64,000 bases of DNA from Solirubrobacterales bacterium. GTDB taxonomy: Bacteria > Actinomycetota > Thermoleophilia > Solirubrobacterales > 70-9. Positions 33,020 through 41,236 of the stretch are shown piece after piece. The stretch spans positions 1-64,000 of the forward strand of contig SHVA01000002.1 in the NCBI GenBank assembly GCA_009691195.1, given 5' to 3'. Within the stretch, counting starts at the first letter, position 1, and the number at the start of each line of letters is the position of its first letter. The translations under genes were made by a program, and so were the position numbers. The notes below the pieces were generated by a model. The model did no database searches, was not told the DNA's origin, and was given only the letters and a program-made list of their open reading frames with translations.

Positions 33020-34386
33020 GGCTTCAGCAGGGCGTAGCGGGGGAAGCCGTCGGCGCCGGGGATGATCGGCCCCGCGTCCACCCCCAGCCACTGCTCGAGC
33101 AGCGAGGAGTAGAGCGAGCGGAAGTCCGTGGTGTGGACGAGGTTGTCGTCCTCGTCGAGGCTCGCGAGCCCGGGGAACTCTCCGACCATCTCGCCCTTGG
33201 CCTTCGAGCCGACGACGAAGGAGCAGCCGGCGGCGCCGTGATCGGTGCCGCCGTCGTTCTCCTCGGGGCGGCGGCCGAACTCGCTCCACATCTGGATCAG
33301 CACCCGGTCCTGGAGCCCGCGGGCCTCGAGGTCGCGCTGGAAGGCGAGCACCGCGTCGCAGGTGCGCTCGAGGTTGCGCGGCAGGTCGGCGGCCTGGTCG
33401 GAGTGGGTGTCGTAGGCGCCGGCCGCGTTGATCGAGACGCATTCGATCGGGAGGCCGGCGTCGAGCATCGCGGCCAGCCCCGCAAGCCGGTGGGGGAAGC
33501 TGCCGTTGGGGTAGGCGACAGGGCTCGTGAAGCCGTCAAAGGCGCCGAGTTGCTCCCGCAGCGCGTTGGTCTGCTTGGTCGCCCGGCGGACCTGGGTCAT
33601 GCCCGGCGAGTCCGACGCGGCGCTCCCTATGCGCTTGAAGGACTCGAACATGCGGCCCTCGATCGGGTCGTCGACGTGTGACCACATGTCGTAGCCGTCA
33701 ACCGAGTCGATCGCCGCGACGGGCTTCGAGGCGGTGGCCAGGGAGGGGAAGAGGCTGCCGTCCATCGAGAGGCCCTGGAGCGGGTTCTCGTCGTCGCCTA
33801 CCTGATCGAGGTAGCGGCCCAGCCAGCCCGTCCGCGCGCCGACCTGGACCTCCCCGATCTCCCAGTAGTGGCGGGAGGTGAAGTGGGACTGGTTGGCGCC
33901 GTCGTAGCCGATCGCGGGCAGGACGGAGACCTTGCCCTCGCCGTGCAGCGTCGCAAGCCCCTGGGCCGAGGGATGCCAGCGCAGGCGGTCGTCCTCGCTG
34001 AAGGCGGTGCCGTCGGTCGGCGACAGCGCGAGGTTCGGCCGCAGCTGCGCGTAGCGCGGATCACCGGTCGGGGCGAGCAGGCTGAGCGAGTCGACGCCGC
34101 CGTCGAAGAAGATCGAGACGATCACCCGCTCGGGCGTCGCGGCCTGGGCGATGCCCTCCTCGAGCACGCCGAGGGGGAGCCTCGAGGCGCCGTAGACGGC
34201 GAGCACGAGCCCGCTCGCGCGCGAGATGAAGGAGCGGCGCGAGAGCCCGGTGCCGGCCGGGGTCGGCATCCCCGTCTCGATCGCGGGCAGCCCACGCCCG
34301 GCCTCGGCCGCGGCCGACGTGGCGGCCCCTCGCAGGAGCTGGGAGCGGGTGTAGTTGTTGCAGCAGCTGTGGTCGTGGCCGCTCAT
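33016..34386 (-). CDS. Tat-exported DUF1501 protein
   Basis: A 456-residue protein of the DUF1501 family (alkaline-phosphatase/sulfatase-like fold, function unknown). Residues 1-50 include a His/Cys cluster (GHDHSCCNNY). The twin-arginine signal SRRSFISRASGLVLAVYGAS lies at about residues 50-69, so it is exported folded. The core shows VSIFFDGGVDSLSLLAPTGD, HYWEIGEVQVG, YDTHSDQ and WSEFGRRPEENDGGTDHGAA, all typical of the family. ATG 34386 overlaps the DUF1800 stop (ATGA). The frame is open further upstream, but only as a shadow of DUF1800. Confidence 0.9.
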   Translation of the reverse strand: MSGHDHSCCNNYTRSQLLRGAATSAAAEAGRGLPAIETGMPTPAGTGLSRRSFISRASGLVLAVYGASRLPLGVLEEGIAQAATPERVIVSIFFDGGVDSLSLLAPTGDPRYAQLRPNLALSPTDGTAFSEDDRLRWHPSAQGLATLHGEGKVSVLPAIGYDGANQSHFTSRHYWEIGEVQVGARTGWLGRYLDQVGDDENPLQGLSMDGSLFPSLATASKPVAAIDSVDGYDMWSHVDDPIEGRMFESFKRIGSAASDSPGMTQVRRATKQTNALREQLGAFDGFTSPVAYPNGSFPHRLAGLAAMLDAGLPIECVSINAAGAYDTHSDQAADLPRNLERTCDAVLAFQRDLEARGLQDRVLIQMWSEFGRRPEENDGGTDHGAAGCSFVVGSKAKGEMVGEFPGLASLDEDDNLVHTTDFRSLYSSLLEQWLGVDAGPIIPGADGFPRYALLKP

Positions 34387-35921
34387 GCGAGCATCAGGTC
34401 GGGGGAGACGCCGAGGAGCTGGAGCAGGGCGTTCTGGCGAAGGGCGCGATAGGGGCCCTGCTGCCAGTCGGCGCTGGAGCCGTCGAGGGCGGTGCGGGCG
34501 AGGCGAAGCAGCTCGTTGTACTGCTCGCTGCGAAGCGGTGGGTAGCCGTAGGCGCTCAGCGCCAGGTCCATCGCGGGCTCGGGCTCCTCGGTCTCCTCGT
34601 ACTCGCCCTCCCAGGCGTCGAATGCCCGCCCCTCGAGCGCGTAGGTCGTGACCAGCCATCGGGCCCGCATCCGCGAGGTGTCGAGCCAGCGGGTGTCGTC
34701 CCAGCCGGAGACGTTGGGCGGCCAGAACAGCAGCTGCCCGGCCTGCTCGGAGAGCCAGATCCAGGAGTCGTCGTCGATGTGGCGCCCCAGGGCCCGCAGC
34801 AGGCCGGCGTTGTGGACCACCGGCGGCTTCACGATCGGCGGCCCCAGGTAGAGGTCGGGGTGCATCAGGATCGCCTCGAGCACGGGCCGGATCGCGAAGT
34901 CGTTGGAGCGGTAGGTCGCGATCAGGGAGTTGCGCGTGCTGGTCGAGGGCGCCTGGGGGACGAAGTAGCTCCAGAGCTTGTCCACGAAGAAGGAGGCGTG
35001 GAGGGGGTGCTCGACGGCGAGGCGGCAGATGTCCTGCCAGCCCCAGTTGCCCGTATGGCCGAAGACCGACTTGCTGCCGTTGTCGTGCCTGTTGGCGTCG
35101 TAGCGGAAGTCGACGTATCCGCCGGCGTCATCGTCGTAGTCGGCGCGCCAGCCCGTCAGCGAGCGCGCCGCCTCGCGGACGTCCTGCTCGGTGTAGGCGC
35201 CGCGGTCGGCCCCAAGGGTGAACAGCTCCAGCATCTCGCGCCCGTAGTTCTCGTTGGGGCGCCCCTTGCGGTTCTCGATGCCGTTGAGCCACTGGAGCAT
35301 CGCCGGGTCCTTGGTGACGTTCTCGAGCAGCGTCCTGAACGAGCCGAAGCAGCCGGCCCGAAAGAGGTCGGACTGGTCGATCAGGCGCTGCTGGTGGTCG
35401 ACGCTGTCGTTGGAGGTCGCAAACCAGTCGTGGAAGACCAGCGCCATGCGCTCGACGAGCTGCTGGTTCGAGCGCACCATCCTGTCCAGCCACCAGAGGT
35501 GGTCGTGGCCGTAGGCGTCGCTGGGGGCGATCGGCTCGCCGTCGGAGTCGGTCGGCGCCGGCCCCGAGAGCGTGGCCGCGCCCGAGGGCCGGGTGAGCGA
35601 GCGAACCGCCTCCCTCAGCCCCAGGGCGGCGAGCTTCTCTGCGTCGCCGGGCCGGGGGCCGAAGCCGGCACGGTTGAGCAGGCGCATCGCCTGGACGCGG
35701 CCGAATGTGCCGCCGTAGACGCCCATCGGCTGGGCCGGCTTGGGCGCCGGGGGCTTGTAGGGCCCGGGGAGCGGCCTGGGGCCGAGCGAAGTCTTGTCGG
35801 GCTTTTTGCCCAACTTGAACTTCTTGGTCACGATCCCGTCCCCGCGGTCGACCCAGACCGCGTGCTTGTAGCGCTTGGACTTCTTTCGCTTCTTCTTGTT
35901 GGCGGCCTCGGCAACGGCCAT
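34383..35921 (-). CDS. DUF1800 protein
   Basis: A 512-residue protein of the DUF1800 family, almost always found beside DUF1501 genes and of unknown function. It starts with a Lys-rich segment (KKKRKKSKRYKHAVW) and a Pro-rich linker instead of a signal peptide. The domain follows: RLLNRAGFGPRPGDAEKLAA, WWLDRMVRS, HDWFATSNDSV, NENYGREMLELFTLG, LTGWRADY and FWPPNVSGWD. ATG 35921 has GGGAGG upstream. Lacking its own signal, it may be exported by riding with Tat-targeted DUF1501. First gene of the operon. Confidence 0.9.
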   Translation of the reverse strand: MAVAEAANKKKRKKSKRYKHAVWVDRGDGIVTKKFKLGKKPDKTSLGPRPLPGPYKPPAPKPAQPMGVYGGTFGRVQAMRLLNRAGFGPRPGDAEKLAALGLREAVRSLTRPSGAATLSGPAPTDSDGEPIAPSDAYGHDHLWWLDRMVRSNQQLVERMALVFHDWFATSNDSVDHQQRLIDQSDLFRAGCFGSFRTLLENVTKDPAMLQWLNGIENRKGRPNENYGREMLELFTLGADRGAYTEQDVREAARSLTGWRADYDDDAGGYVDFRYDANRHDNGSKSVFGHTGNWGWQDICRLAVEHPLHASFFVDKLWSYFVPQAPSTSTRNSLIATYRSNDFAIRPVLEAILMHPDLYLGPPIVKPPVVHNAGLLRALGRHIDDDSWIWLSEQAGQLLFWPPNVSGWDDTRWLDTSRMRARWLVTTYALEGRAFDAWEGEYEETEEPEPAMDLALSAYGYPPLRSEQYNELLRLARTALDGSSADWQQGPYRALRQNALLQLLGVSPDLMLA

Positions 35922-36055
35922 GCGCGCTGACCTCCCTGATCCCGTCCGGTTGGTTCGACCTCAGGGTTCCTTCGGCAGACTGCCTACCCAACTTTAGAAA
36001 TGCGACCGGCGAAGGACGCTCGCGCGTGCCGGCGCCAGGCAGGCAGAATGCGGGC

Positions 36056-36340
36056 ATGGGCTTCGAGTACGCGATGATCGCCGTCCTCTTCGGGCTGTCC
36101 ACCGGCTTCATCGGCCGCGCCAAGGGCAGCTCCTTCTTCATCTGGTTCATGGTCGGCGCCGTGTTGCCGTTGCTGGGCCTCATCGCTGTGATCGCCTACC
36201 GCTCCGAGAAGGCCGAGCCGGAGCGCCAGTGCCCGAACTGCCGCAAGGTCGTCAAGCTCTACGTCCAGGTCTGCCCGCGCTGTGGAACGGACCTCTTCCT
36301 GCCCGATCCCTCCGAGGTCCGCCAGCCGGCAGGCCGCTGA
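36056..36340 (+). CDS. Small membrane protein with C-terminal zinc ribbon
   Basis: A 94-residue protein. There are two membrane helices (YAMIAVLFGLSTGFIG, then FFIWFMVGAVLPLLGLIAVI), a short basic segment and a zinc ribbon QCPNCRKVVKLYVQVCPRCG (CxxC-x10-CxxC). ATG 36056 is used; the upstream in-frame part is not needed. Similar proteins occur as small membrane-bound sensors or assembly factors, but no role can be assigned. The gene stands alone between the DUF1800 operon and a bL12-like ORF. Confidence 0.78.
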   Translation: MGFEYAMIAVLFGLSTGFIGRAKGSSFFIWFMVGAVLPLLGLIAVIAYRSEKAEPERQCPNCRKVVKLYVQVCPRCGTDLFLPDPSEVRQPAGR

Positions 36341-36392
36341 TATCAAACACTGCGCCAAGAAGTAGTCGCCGAGACCAAGAAAGGAAGTACAG

Positions 36393-36647
36393 ATTCCAGG
36401 TGAATTCACCACGGAAGCCCTGCTCGCCCGCTTCGGCGAGATCAGCCGCCGGCTCGACGAGATCGACAGCGCCCTGGTGGCAATGTCGGAGAAGACGGGG
36501 ATCTCATACGTCCGCTCGAGGGCCGAGGCGCCGCCGGAGGTCACCGAGCTTGCCCAGGCGGGCAAGACGATGGAGGCCATCAAGCTCTACCGGGAGATGA
36601 CCGGCGGGACGATGGACGAGGCCAAAAAGGTCGTCGGAGGGCAGTAG
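36393..36647 (+). CDS. bL12 C-terminal-domain-like small protein with a possible ATT start
   Basis: The frame from 36393 encodes 84 residues. An N-terminal helix (LLARFGEISRRLDEIDSALV) leads to a segment like the ribosomal protein bL12 C-terminal domain (AGKTMEAIKLYREMTGGTMD, then EAKKVVGG). No ATG, GTG or TTG precedes GTG 36477 in frame, although the helix before it is clearly coding. ATT 36393, 6 bases after AAGGAAG, is the best start. ATG 36483 would leave only 54 residues. Such proteins are usually annotated as ribosomal protein L7/L12-like. The alternative is a sequencing error hiding a normal start. Confidence 0.55.
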   Translation: MPGEFTTEALLARFGEISRRLDEIDSALVAMSEKTGISYVRSRAEAPPEVTELAQAGKTMEAIKLYREMTGGTMDEAKKVVGGQ

Positions 36648-36662
36648 CGGCCACCGGGCCGC
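36647..36662. terminator. Bidirectional hairpin between convergent genes
   Basis: GCGGCC (36647-36652) and GGCCGC (36657-36662) form a perfect 6-bp stem around ACCG, exactly in the gap between the bL12-like ORF and the convergent glycosyltransferase gene. It has no U-tract. Confidence 0.45.
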
Positions 36663-36666
36663 TTCG

Positions 36667-37752
36667 CTAGCGCAGCCAGGTCCTGAAGATCGCGTTGGAG
36701 AATCCCAGCCCGTAGCGCATCACCGCCGGCTTCTTGGAGTGGCCGCTGAGGCGCTTCTCGACGGTGATCGGGACCTCCTTGGCGGGGATTCCGCGCTTGA
36801 TCGCCTCGATCATGAACTCGGAGGTGTGGAACTGCTCCTGGCGCAGGACGAGCTGGGGCAGCACGGTTGTCCTGACCGCCCGGTAACCGTTGGAGCAGTC
36901 CGAGACCTTGGTGCCGGTGATCAGCGAGACGAGCCGGTTGAAGAAGACGATGCCCAGCTCGCGCGAGCGGGCGTTGGGCTCGGCCTCACCCAGGACGCGC
37001 GAGCCGTGGGCCATGTCCACCTCGCCCTCGAGCACCGGCTTGACGAGTCGCACCATCTCGCTCGGCAGGTGTTGTCCGTCGGCGTCGAGCGTGACCACGA
37101 TCTTCGACGCCGACTCGGCCATCAGCCGGTAGCCCGTTCGCAGAGCCGCTCCGCCCCCGCGGTTGATCACGTGCCGGGCCACCACCGCGCCCGCCTTGGC
37201 GGCGGCGTCGCCCGTGCCGTCGCGGGAGCCGTCATCGACGACGAGGATCGCCGTCTCGACCCCACAGACCTCCGAGGGGATCAGCTCGATCACGCTGCCG
37301 ACGTTCTCGGCCTCGTTGTAGGCCGGGATGACGACCGCGATCCGGTCCTTGAACAGCTTCGGGAGGCCCGCCTGCCGGAACTCCTCCCACGCGATCCCTT
37401 CCAGCAGCGCGGAGAGCTGCTGGTTCATGCGGGCGCTCTCGGTCAGCGAGCGCAGAACCAGGAGGAACAGCGCGGCGATCGCGAATACCGCAAGCCCCAG
37501 GATCCGCCCCCCGTTGCCCTGCTCGAAGGCGAAGGCCTCGAGCACGTTGTTGAGCATTTCGGTGCCGGAGACGACCGCCAGGGCGAGCCCGCCGAAGATC
37601 GCGACCAGGACCGCTGCGTTGGACATCTCGCGCCGGCGCCAGACCGCGACCGCGATCAGGCCGACGGCGAACACCAGCCCGCCGATCCGCAGCGCGGACA
37701 GCTCGGGGGGGAGGATCGAGGCCAAAGTCAGGTTGATCGCCGGGTGAGTCAA
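36667..37752 (-). CDS. DUF2304-GT2 fusion: polyprenyl-phosphate glycosyltransferase (DPM1-like)
   Basis: A 361-residue protein. The first 110 residues hold three membrane helices of the DUF2304 type (SALRIGGLVFAVGLIAVAVW, AVLVAIFGGLALAVVSGTEM, LGLAVFAIAALFLLVLRS), normally a separate small partner of GT2 enzymes. From residue about 138 there is a GT2 domain: IAVVIPAYNEAENVG, LVVDDGSRDGTG, VVTLDADGQHLP (DxD) and GSRVLGE, like dolichol-phosphate mannosyltransferase. It would move a sugar from a nucleotide donor to a lipid phosphate. It is divergent from UDP-sulfoquinovose synthase, 47 bases apart, suggesting a joint surface-glycan role. Confidence 0.87.
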   Translation of the reverse strand: MTHPAINLTLASILPPELSALRIGGLVFAVGLIAVAVWRRREMSNAAVLVAIFGGLALAVVSGTEMLNNVLEAFAFEQGNGGRILGLAVFAIAALFLLVLRSLTESARMNQQLSALLEGIAWEEFRQAGLPKLFKDRIAVVIPAYNEAENVGSVIELIPSEVCGVETAILVVDDGSRDGTGDAAAKAGAVVARHVINRGGGAALRTGYRLMAESASKIVVTLDADGQHLPSEMVRLVKPVLEGEVDMAHGSRVLGEAEPNARSRELGIVFFNRLVSLITGTKVSDCSNGYRAVRTTVLPQLVLRQEQFHTSEFMIEAIKRGIPAKEVPITVEKRLSGHSKKPAVMRYGLGFSNAIFRTWLR

Positions 37753-37799
37753 GGGGCCGCCAGAATAGTGCGGTTGGCCGCTGCTACTCTGCCGCGGTC

Positions 37800-38975
37800 A
37801 TGCGAGTACTCATTCTCGGTGGCGATGGGTACCTCGGCTGGCCGACCGCGATGCGCTTCTCGGCGCGCGGCCACGAAGTATCGGTTGTCGACAACTTTGC
37901 GCGCCGCCGTTGGCATCAGAACAACGGCACCGACTCCCTGACCCCGATCAGGTCGCTCGACGAGCGGATCGACGCCTGGCGCGAGGTCAGCGGCCACGAG
38001 CTGCGCTCCTTCGTCGGCGGGATCGAGGACGGCGACTTTCTCGAGCAGGTCGTGGTCGACACCAAGCCCCAGGCGATCATCCATTACGGCGAGCAGCCCT
38101 CGGCGCCGTACTCGATGGCCAACCGCGAGCAGGCAGTCGAGACGCAGTACACCAACGTGATCGGCAACCTCAACCTGCTGTTCGCGATGCGCGACCACGT
38201 GCCCGGCGCCCACCTGGTCAAGCTCGGGACGATGGGGGAGTACGGCACTCCCAACATCGACATCGAGGAGGGCTACATCGAGATCGAGCACAAGGGCCGC
38301 AAGGACACGCTGCCCTTTCCCAAGCTGCCGGGCTCGCTCTACCACTGCTCCAAGGTCCACGACTCGACCAACATCCACTTCGCCTGCCGGATCTGGGGCC
38401 TGCGCGCCACTGACCTCAACCAGGGAGTCGTCTACGGCATCGAGACCGAGGAGACCGCCCAGGACGAGCGCCTCGCGACCCGCTTCGACTACGACGAGGT
38501 CTTCGGCACGGTCCTCAACCGCTTCTGCGTGCAGGCCGTGATCGGGAGGCCGCTGACCGTCTACGGAACCGGCGGGCAGACCCGCGGGTTCCTCAACGTT
38601 CGCGACACCATCAACTGCGTCGAGCTGGCGGTCGGCAGCCCCGCCGACGCCGGCGAGTTCCGGGTTTACAACCAGTTCACCGAGCAATTCAACGTCGCCC
38701 AGCTCGCCGAGCTCGTCAAGGAGGCCGCCGGCCACCTCGACTACGAGGTCGGGATCGAGAACATCGAGAACCCGCGGGTCGAGATGGAGGAGCACTACTA
38801 CAACGCCACCCACACCAAGCTGCTCGACCTCGGGCTCGACCCGAGCATGCTCGGAGAGGAGCTGGTGGAGTCGATGTTGCATGAGATCGAGCGCAACAAG
38901 GACCGCGTGATCGCGGCCGCGATCGAGCCCAAGACGCGCTGGAAGCCGGCGCCCACGGCAGAGGTCGCCTCCTAG
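37800..38975 (+). CDS. sqdB: UDP-sulfoquinovose synthase (SqdB/SQD1/Agl3-like)
   Basis: A 391-residue extended SDR that converts UDP-glucose and sulfite to UDP-sulfoquinovose. The NAD loop VLILGGDGYLGWP is at residues 3-15. The signature GEQPSAPYSMANREQ, the catalytic Thr in KLGTMGEYG, Tyr and Lys in YHCSKVHDSTNI, and TRGFLNVRDT are all specific for SQD1 rather than general epimerases. The product feeds sulfolipid (SQDG) or sulfoglycan synthesis. No SqdX/SqdC-type transferase is nearby; the divergent GT2 is the only glycosyltransferase in reach. Confidence 0.92.
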   Translation: MRVLILGGDGYLGWPTAMRFSARGHEVSVVDNFARRRWHQNNGTDSLTPIRSLDERIDAWREVSGHELRSFVGGIEDGDFLEQVVVDTKPQAIIHYGEQPSAPYSMANREQAVETQYTNVIGNLNLLFAMRDHVPGAHLVKLGTMGEYGTPNIDIEEGYIEIEHKGRKDTLPFPKLPGSLYHCSKVHDSTNIHFACRIWGLRATDLNQGVVYGIETEETAQDERLATRFDYDEVFGTVLNRFCVQAVIGRPLTVYGTGGQTRGFLNVRDTINCVELAVGSPADAGEFRVYNQFTEQFNVAQLAELVKEAAGHLDYEVGIENIENPRVEMEEHYYNATHTKLLDLGLDPSMLGEELVESMLHEIERNKDRVIAAAIEPKTRWKPAPTAEVAS

Positions 38976-38991
38976 CTACCATCGCTGCACC

Positions 38992-40671
38992 ATGCGTGCG
39001 GCCGATGCATTGATGGCGGCCCTCAAGGCCGAGGGCGTCGAACACATCTTCGGGATTCCCGGTGGAGCCAACCTGCCCACCTACGACGCGCTCTACGACG
39101 CCGACCTGACCCACATCCAGGCGCGCCACGAGCAGGGCGCGGGCCATATGGCCGAGGGCTATGCGAAGGCGTCGGGCCGCGTCGGAGTCGCGATGGCGAC
39201 CTCCGGGCCCGGGGCGACCAACCTGGTCACCGCGATCACCGACGCGAGCATGGACTCGGTGCCGACGGTCTTCATCACCGGCCAGGTCAGGACCGACCTG
39301 ATCGGCACCGACGGCTTCCAGGAGGCCGACATCAGCGGGATTACGCTGCCGATCGTGAAGCACTCGATGATGGTCGCCGACCCGCGCCACCTGCCCGACT
39401 ACATCCACGCCGCCTTCCACATCGCTTCCACGGGGCGCCCGGGGCCGGTGCTGGTGGACGTGCCGCAGGACCTCTCGCGCGCCGACATCGAGTACGAGTC
39501 GGCGAGCGGGCCGCCCGACCTGCCCGGCTACAAGCCCTCGACGGACGGCAACATCAAGCAGATCCGGATCGCAGCCAAGGCGATCGCGAACGCCGCCCGG
39601 CCCGTGATCTACAGCGGCGGCGGCGTCATCAACGCCAACGCGTCGGAGGAGCTTCGCGCCCTCGCACGCTCGGACAACTTCCCGCTGACCTCGACCCTGA
39701 TGGGCCTCGGTGCGTTCCCCGCCCCGGACGACCAATGGCTGGGGATGCTGGGGATGCACGGGACCCGCGCCGCCAACTACGCGATGGACGAGGCCGACCT
39801 GATCATCGCCGTCGGCGCCCGCTTCGACGACCGGATCACGGGCAAGCTGGCCGAGTTCGCGCCACGGGCCAAGTTCATCCACATCGACGTCGACCCGGCA
39901 GAGATCTCCAAGAACGTCCCCGTTCACATCCCGATCGTGGGCGACGCCAAGAAGGTGCTCCCGAAGCTGACCGAGGAGTACATCGCGCTGGGCGCCGACT
40001 CCTCGCGCACCGCCGAGTGGTGGGACCGGATCCGCGCCTGGCAGCGCGAGTACCCGCTCAACTACGAGCGCAACGAGTCCGGTGAGATCAAGCCCCAGGC
40101 GATGGTCGAGGCGATGTACCGGGCCACCGGGGGCGACGCGATCATCACCTCCGACGTCGGCCAGCACCAGATGTGGGCGGCGCAGTACTACCACTTCGAC
40201 AGGCCCCGCCGCTGGATCAACTCCGGCGGGCTGGGGACGATGGGGTTCGGGCTTCCCGCGGCGATCGGTGCCAAGGTCGCCTGCCCCGACGAGACGGTCG
40301 TCTGCCTCGCCGGCGACGGCAGCCTGATCATGAACTGCCAGGAGCTTGCCACCGCCGTGCGCCACGAGATCCCCGTCAAGGTCTTCCTCATGAACAACGG
40401 CTACTTCGGCATGGTCCGCCAGTGGCAGGAGCTGTTCTGGGAGGGCCGATACTCCTCGGTGGAGATGGGCCCGAGCCCCGATTGGGTGAAGCTGGCCGAG
40501 GCCTTCGGAGCGACCGGCATGCGAGTCGAGGACACCGGCGAGGTCGAGGGCGCGATGCGCGATGCCCTCGCTGCCGAGGGCCCCGTGCTGCTCGACGTCC
40601 GCGTCAGCCCCGAGGAGAACTGCTACCCGATGATCCCGGCCGGCCAGGCCGCGCGGGACATGGTGGGCTGA
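38992..40671 (+). CDS. ilvB: Acetolactate synthase large subunit
   Basis: A ThDP-dependent enzyme making acetolactate or acetohydroxybutyrate, the first common step of Val/Leu/Ile synthesis. The ThDP-binding motif GDGSLIMNCQELATAVRHEI is near residue 441. HIFGIPGGANLPTYDAL, RHEQGAGHMAEGYA and the FAD/central-domain segment VGARFDDRITG are present. It has 559 residues. It is followed after 3 bases by ilvN. The N-terminus is short compared with enzymes that carry transit-like extensions. Confidence 0.96.
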   Translation: MRAADALMAALKAEGVEHIFGIPGGANLPTYDALYDADLTHIQARHEQGAGHMAEGYAKASGRVGVAMATSGPGATNLVTAITDASMDSVPTVFITGQVRTDLIGTDGFQEADISGITLPIVKHSMMVADPRHLPDYIHAAFHIASTGRPGPVLVDVPQDLSRADIEYESASGPPDLPGYKPSTDGNIKQIRIAAKAIANAARPVIYSGGGVINANASEELRALARSDNFPLTSTLMGLGAFPAPDDQWLGMLGMHGTRAANYAMDEADLIIAVGARFDDRITGKLAEFAPRAKFIHIDVDPAEISKNVPVHIPIVGDAKKVLPKLTEEYIALGADSSRTAEWWDRIRAWQREYPLNYERNESGEIKPQAMVEAMYRATGGDAIITSDVGQHQMWAAQYYHFDRPRRWINSGGLGTMGFGLPAAIGAKVACPDETVVCLAGDGSLIMNCQELATAVRHEIPVKVFLMNNGYFGMVRQWQELFWEGRYSSVEMGPSPDWVKLAEAFGATGMRVEDTGEVEGAMRDALAAEGPVLLDVRVSPEENCYPMIPAGQAARDMVG

Positions 40672-40674
40672 GGG

Positions 40675-41229
40675 ATGGAGGCCGGAACCCCGGACCTGAT
40701 CAAGCTCGAGGACCTCGAGGCCGCCTCCGGGCGCCTCAGCGGGCGCAAGCACGTCCTCTCGATCCTGGTGGAGAACCGGCCGGGCGTGCTCGCGCGGGTC
40801 GCGGGCCTCTTCAGCCGCCGCGGCTTCAACATCGACACCCTGGCTGTCGGCCCCACCGACGACGACTCGATCTCCCGGATCACGCTGACCCTCGACGGGG
40901 CCGTCCACCCGATCGACCAGGTCACCAAGCAGCTCCACAAGCTCGTCAACGTGATCAAGATCCGCGACATGGAGCCGGGCGAGACGATCGCCCGCGAGAT
41001 GGCGCTGTTCAAGGTCTCCGCGCCGGTCGAGTCGCGCGCCGAGATCATGCAGTTCGCCGAGATCTTCCGCGCCCGCATCGTCGACGTCTCGCGACGGTCG
41101 ATGACGATCGAGCTGACCGGCACGCTGGACAAGATCGAGGCCTTCGAGCGGATGATCCGCCCGCATGGCCTGATCGAGATGGTCCGCACGGGCGAGATCG
41201 CGATCGCCCGCTCCCGCCCCGACGCCTGA
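40675..41229 (+). CDS. ilvN: Acetolactate synthase small (regulatory) subunit
   Basis: A 184-residue regulatory subunit with an ACT domain (LSILVENRPGVLARVAGLFS, then RRGFNIDTLAVGPTD) that binds valine for feedback inhibition. A C-terminal alpha/beta domain (FRARIVDVSRRSMTIELTG) follows. ATG 40675 is 3 bases after ilvB, so the holoenzyme is made from one transcript. The pair is 8.3 kb from ilvC, separated by the menaquinone genes. Confidence 0.95.
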   Translation: MEAGTPDLIKLEDLEAASGRLSGRKHVLSILVENRPGVLARVAGLFSRRGFNIDTLAVGPTDDDSISRITLTLDGAVHPIDQVTKQLHKLVNVIKIRDMEPGETIAREMALFKVSAPVESRAEIMQFAEIFRARIVDVSRRSMTIELTGTLDKIEAFERMIRPHGLIEMVRTGEIAIARSRPDA

Positions 41230-41236
41230 GAGACCG

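Noticed and set aside
33016-34659. Longer DUF1501 start
   Set aside because: The extra 91 residues are the shadow of DUF1800; ATG 34386 overlaps the DUF1800 stop and gives a normal Tat protein.
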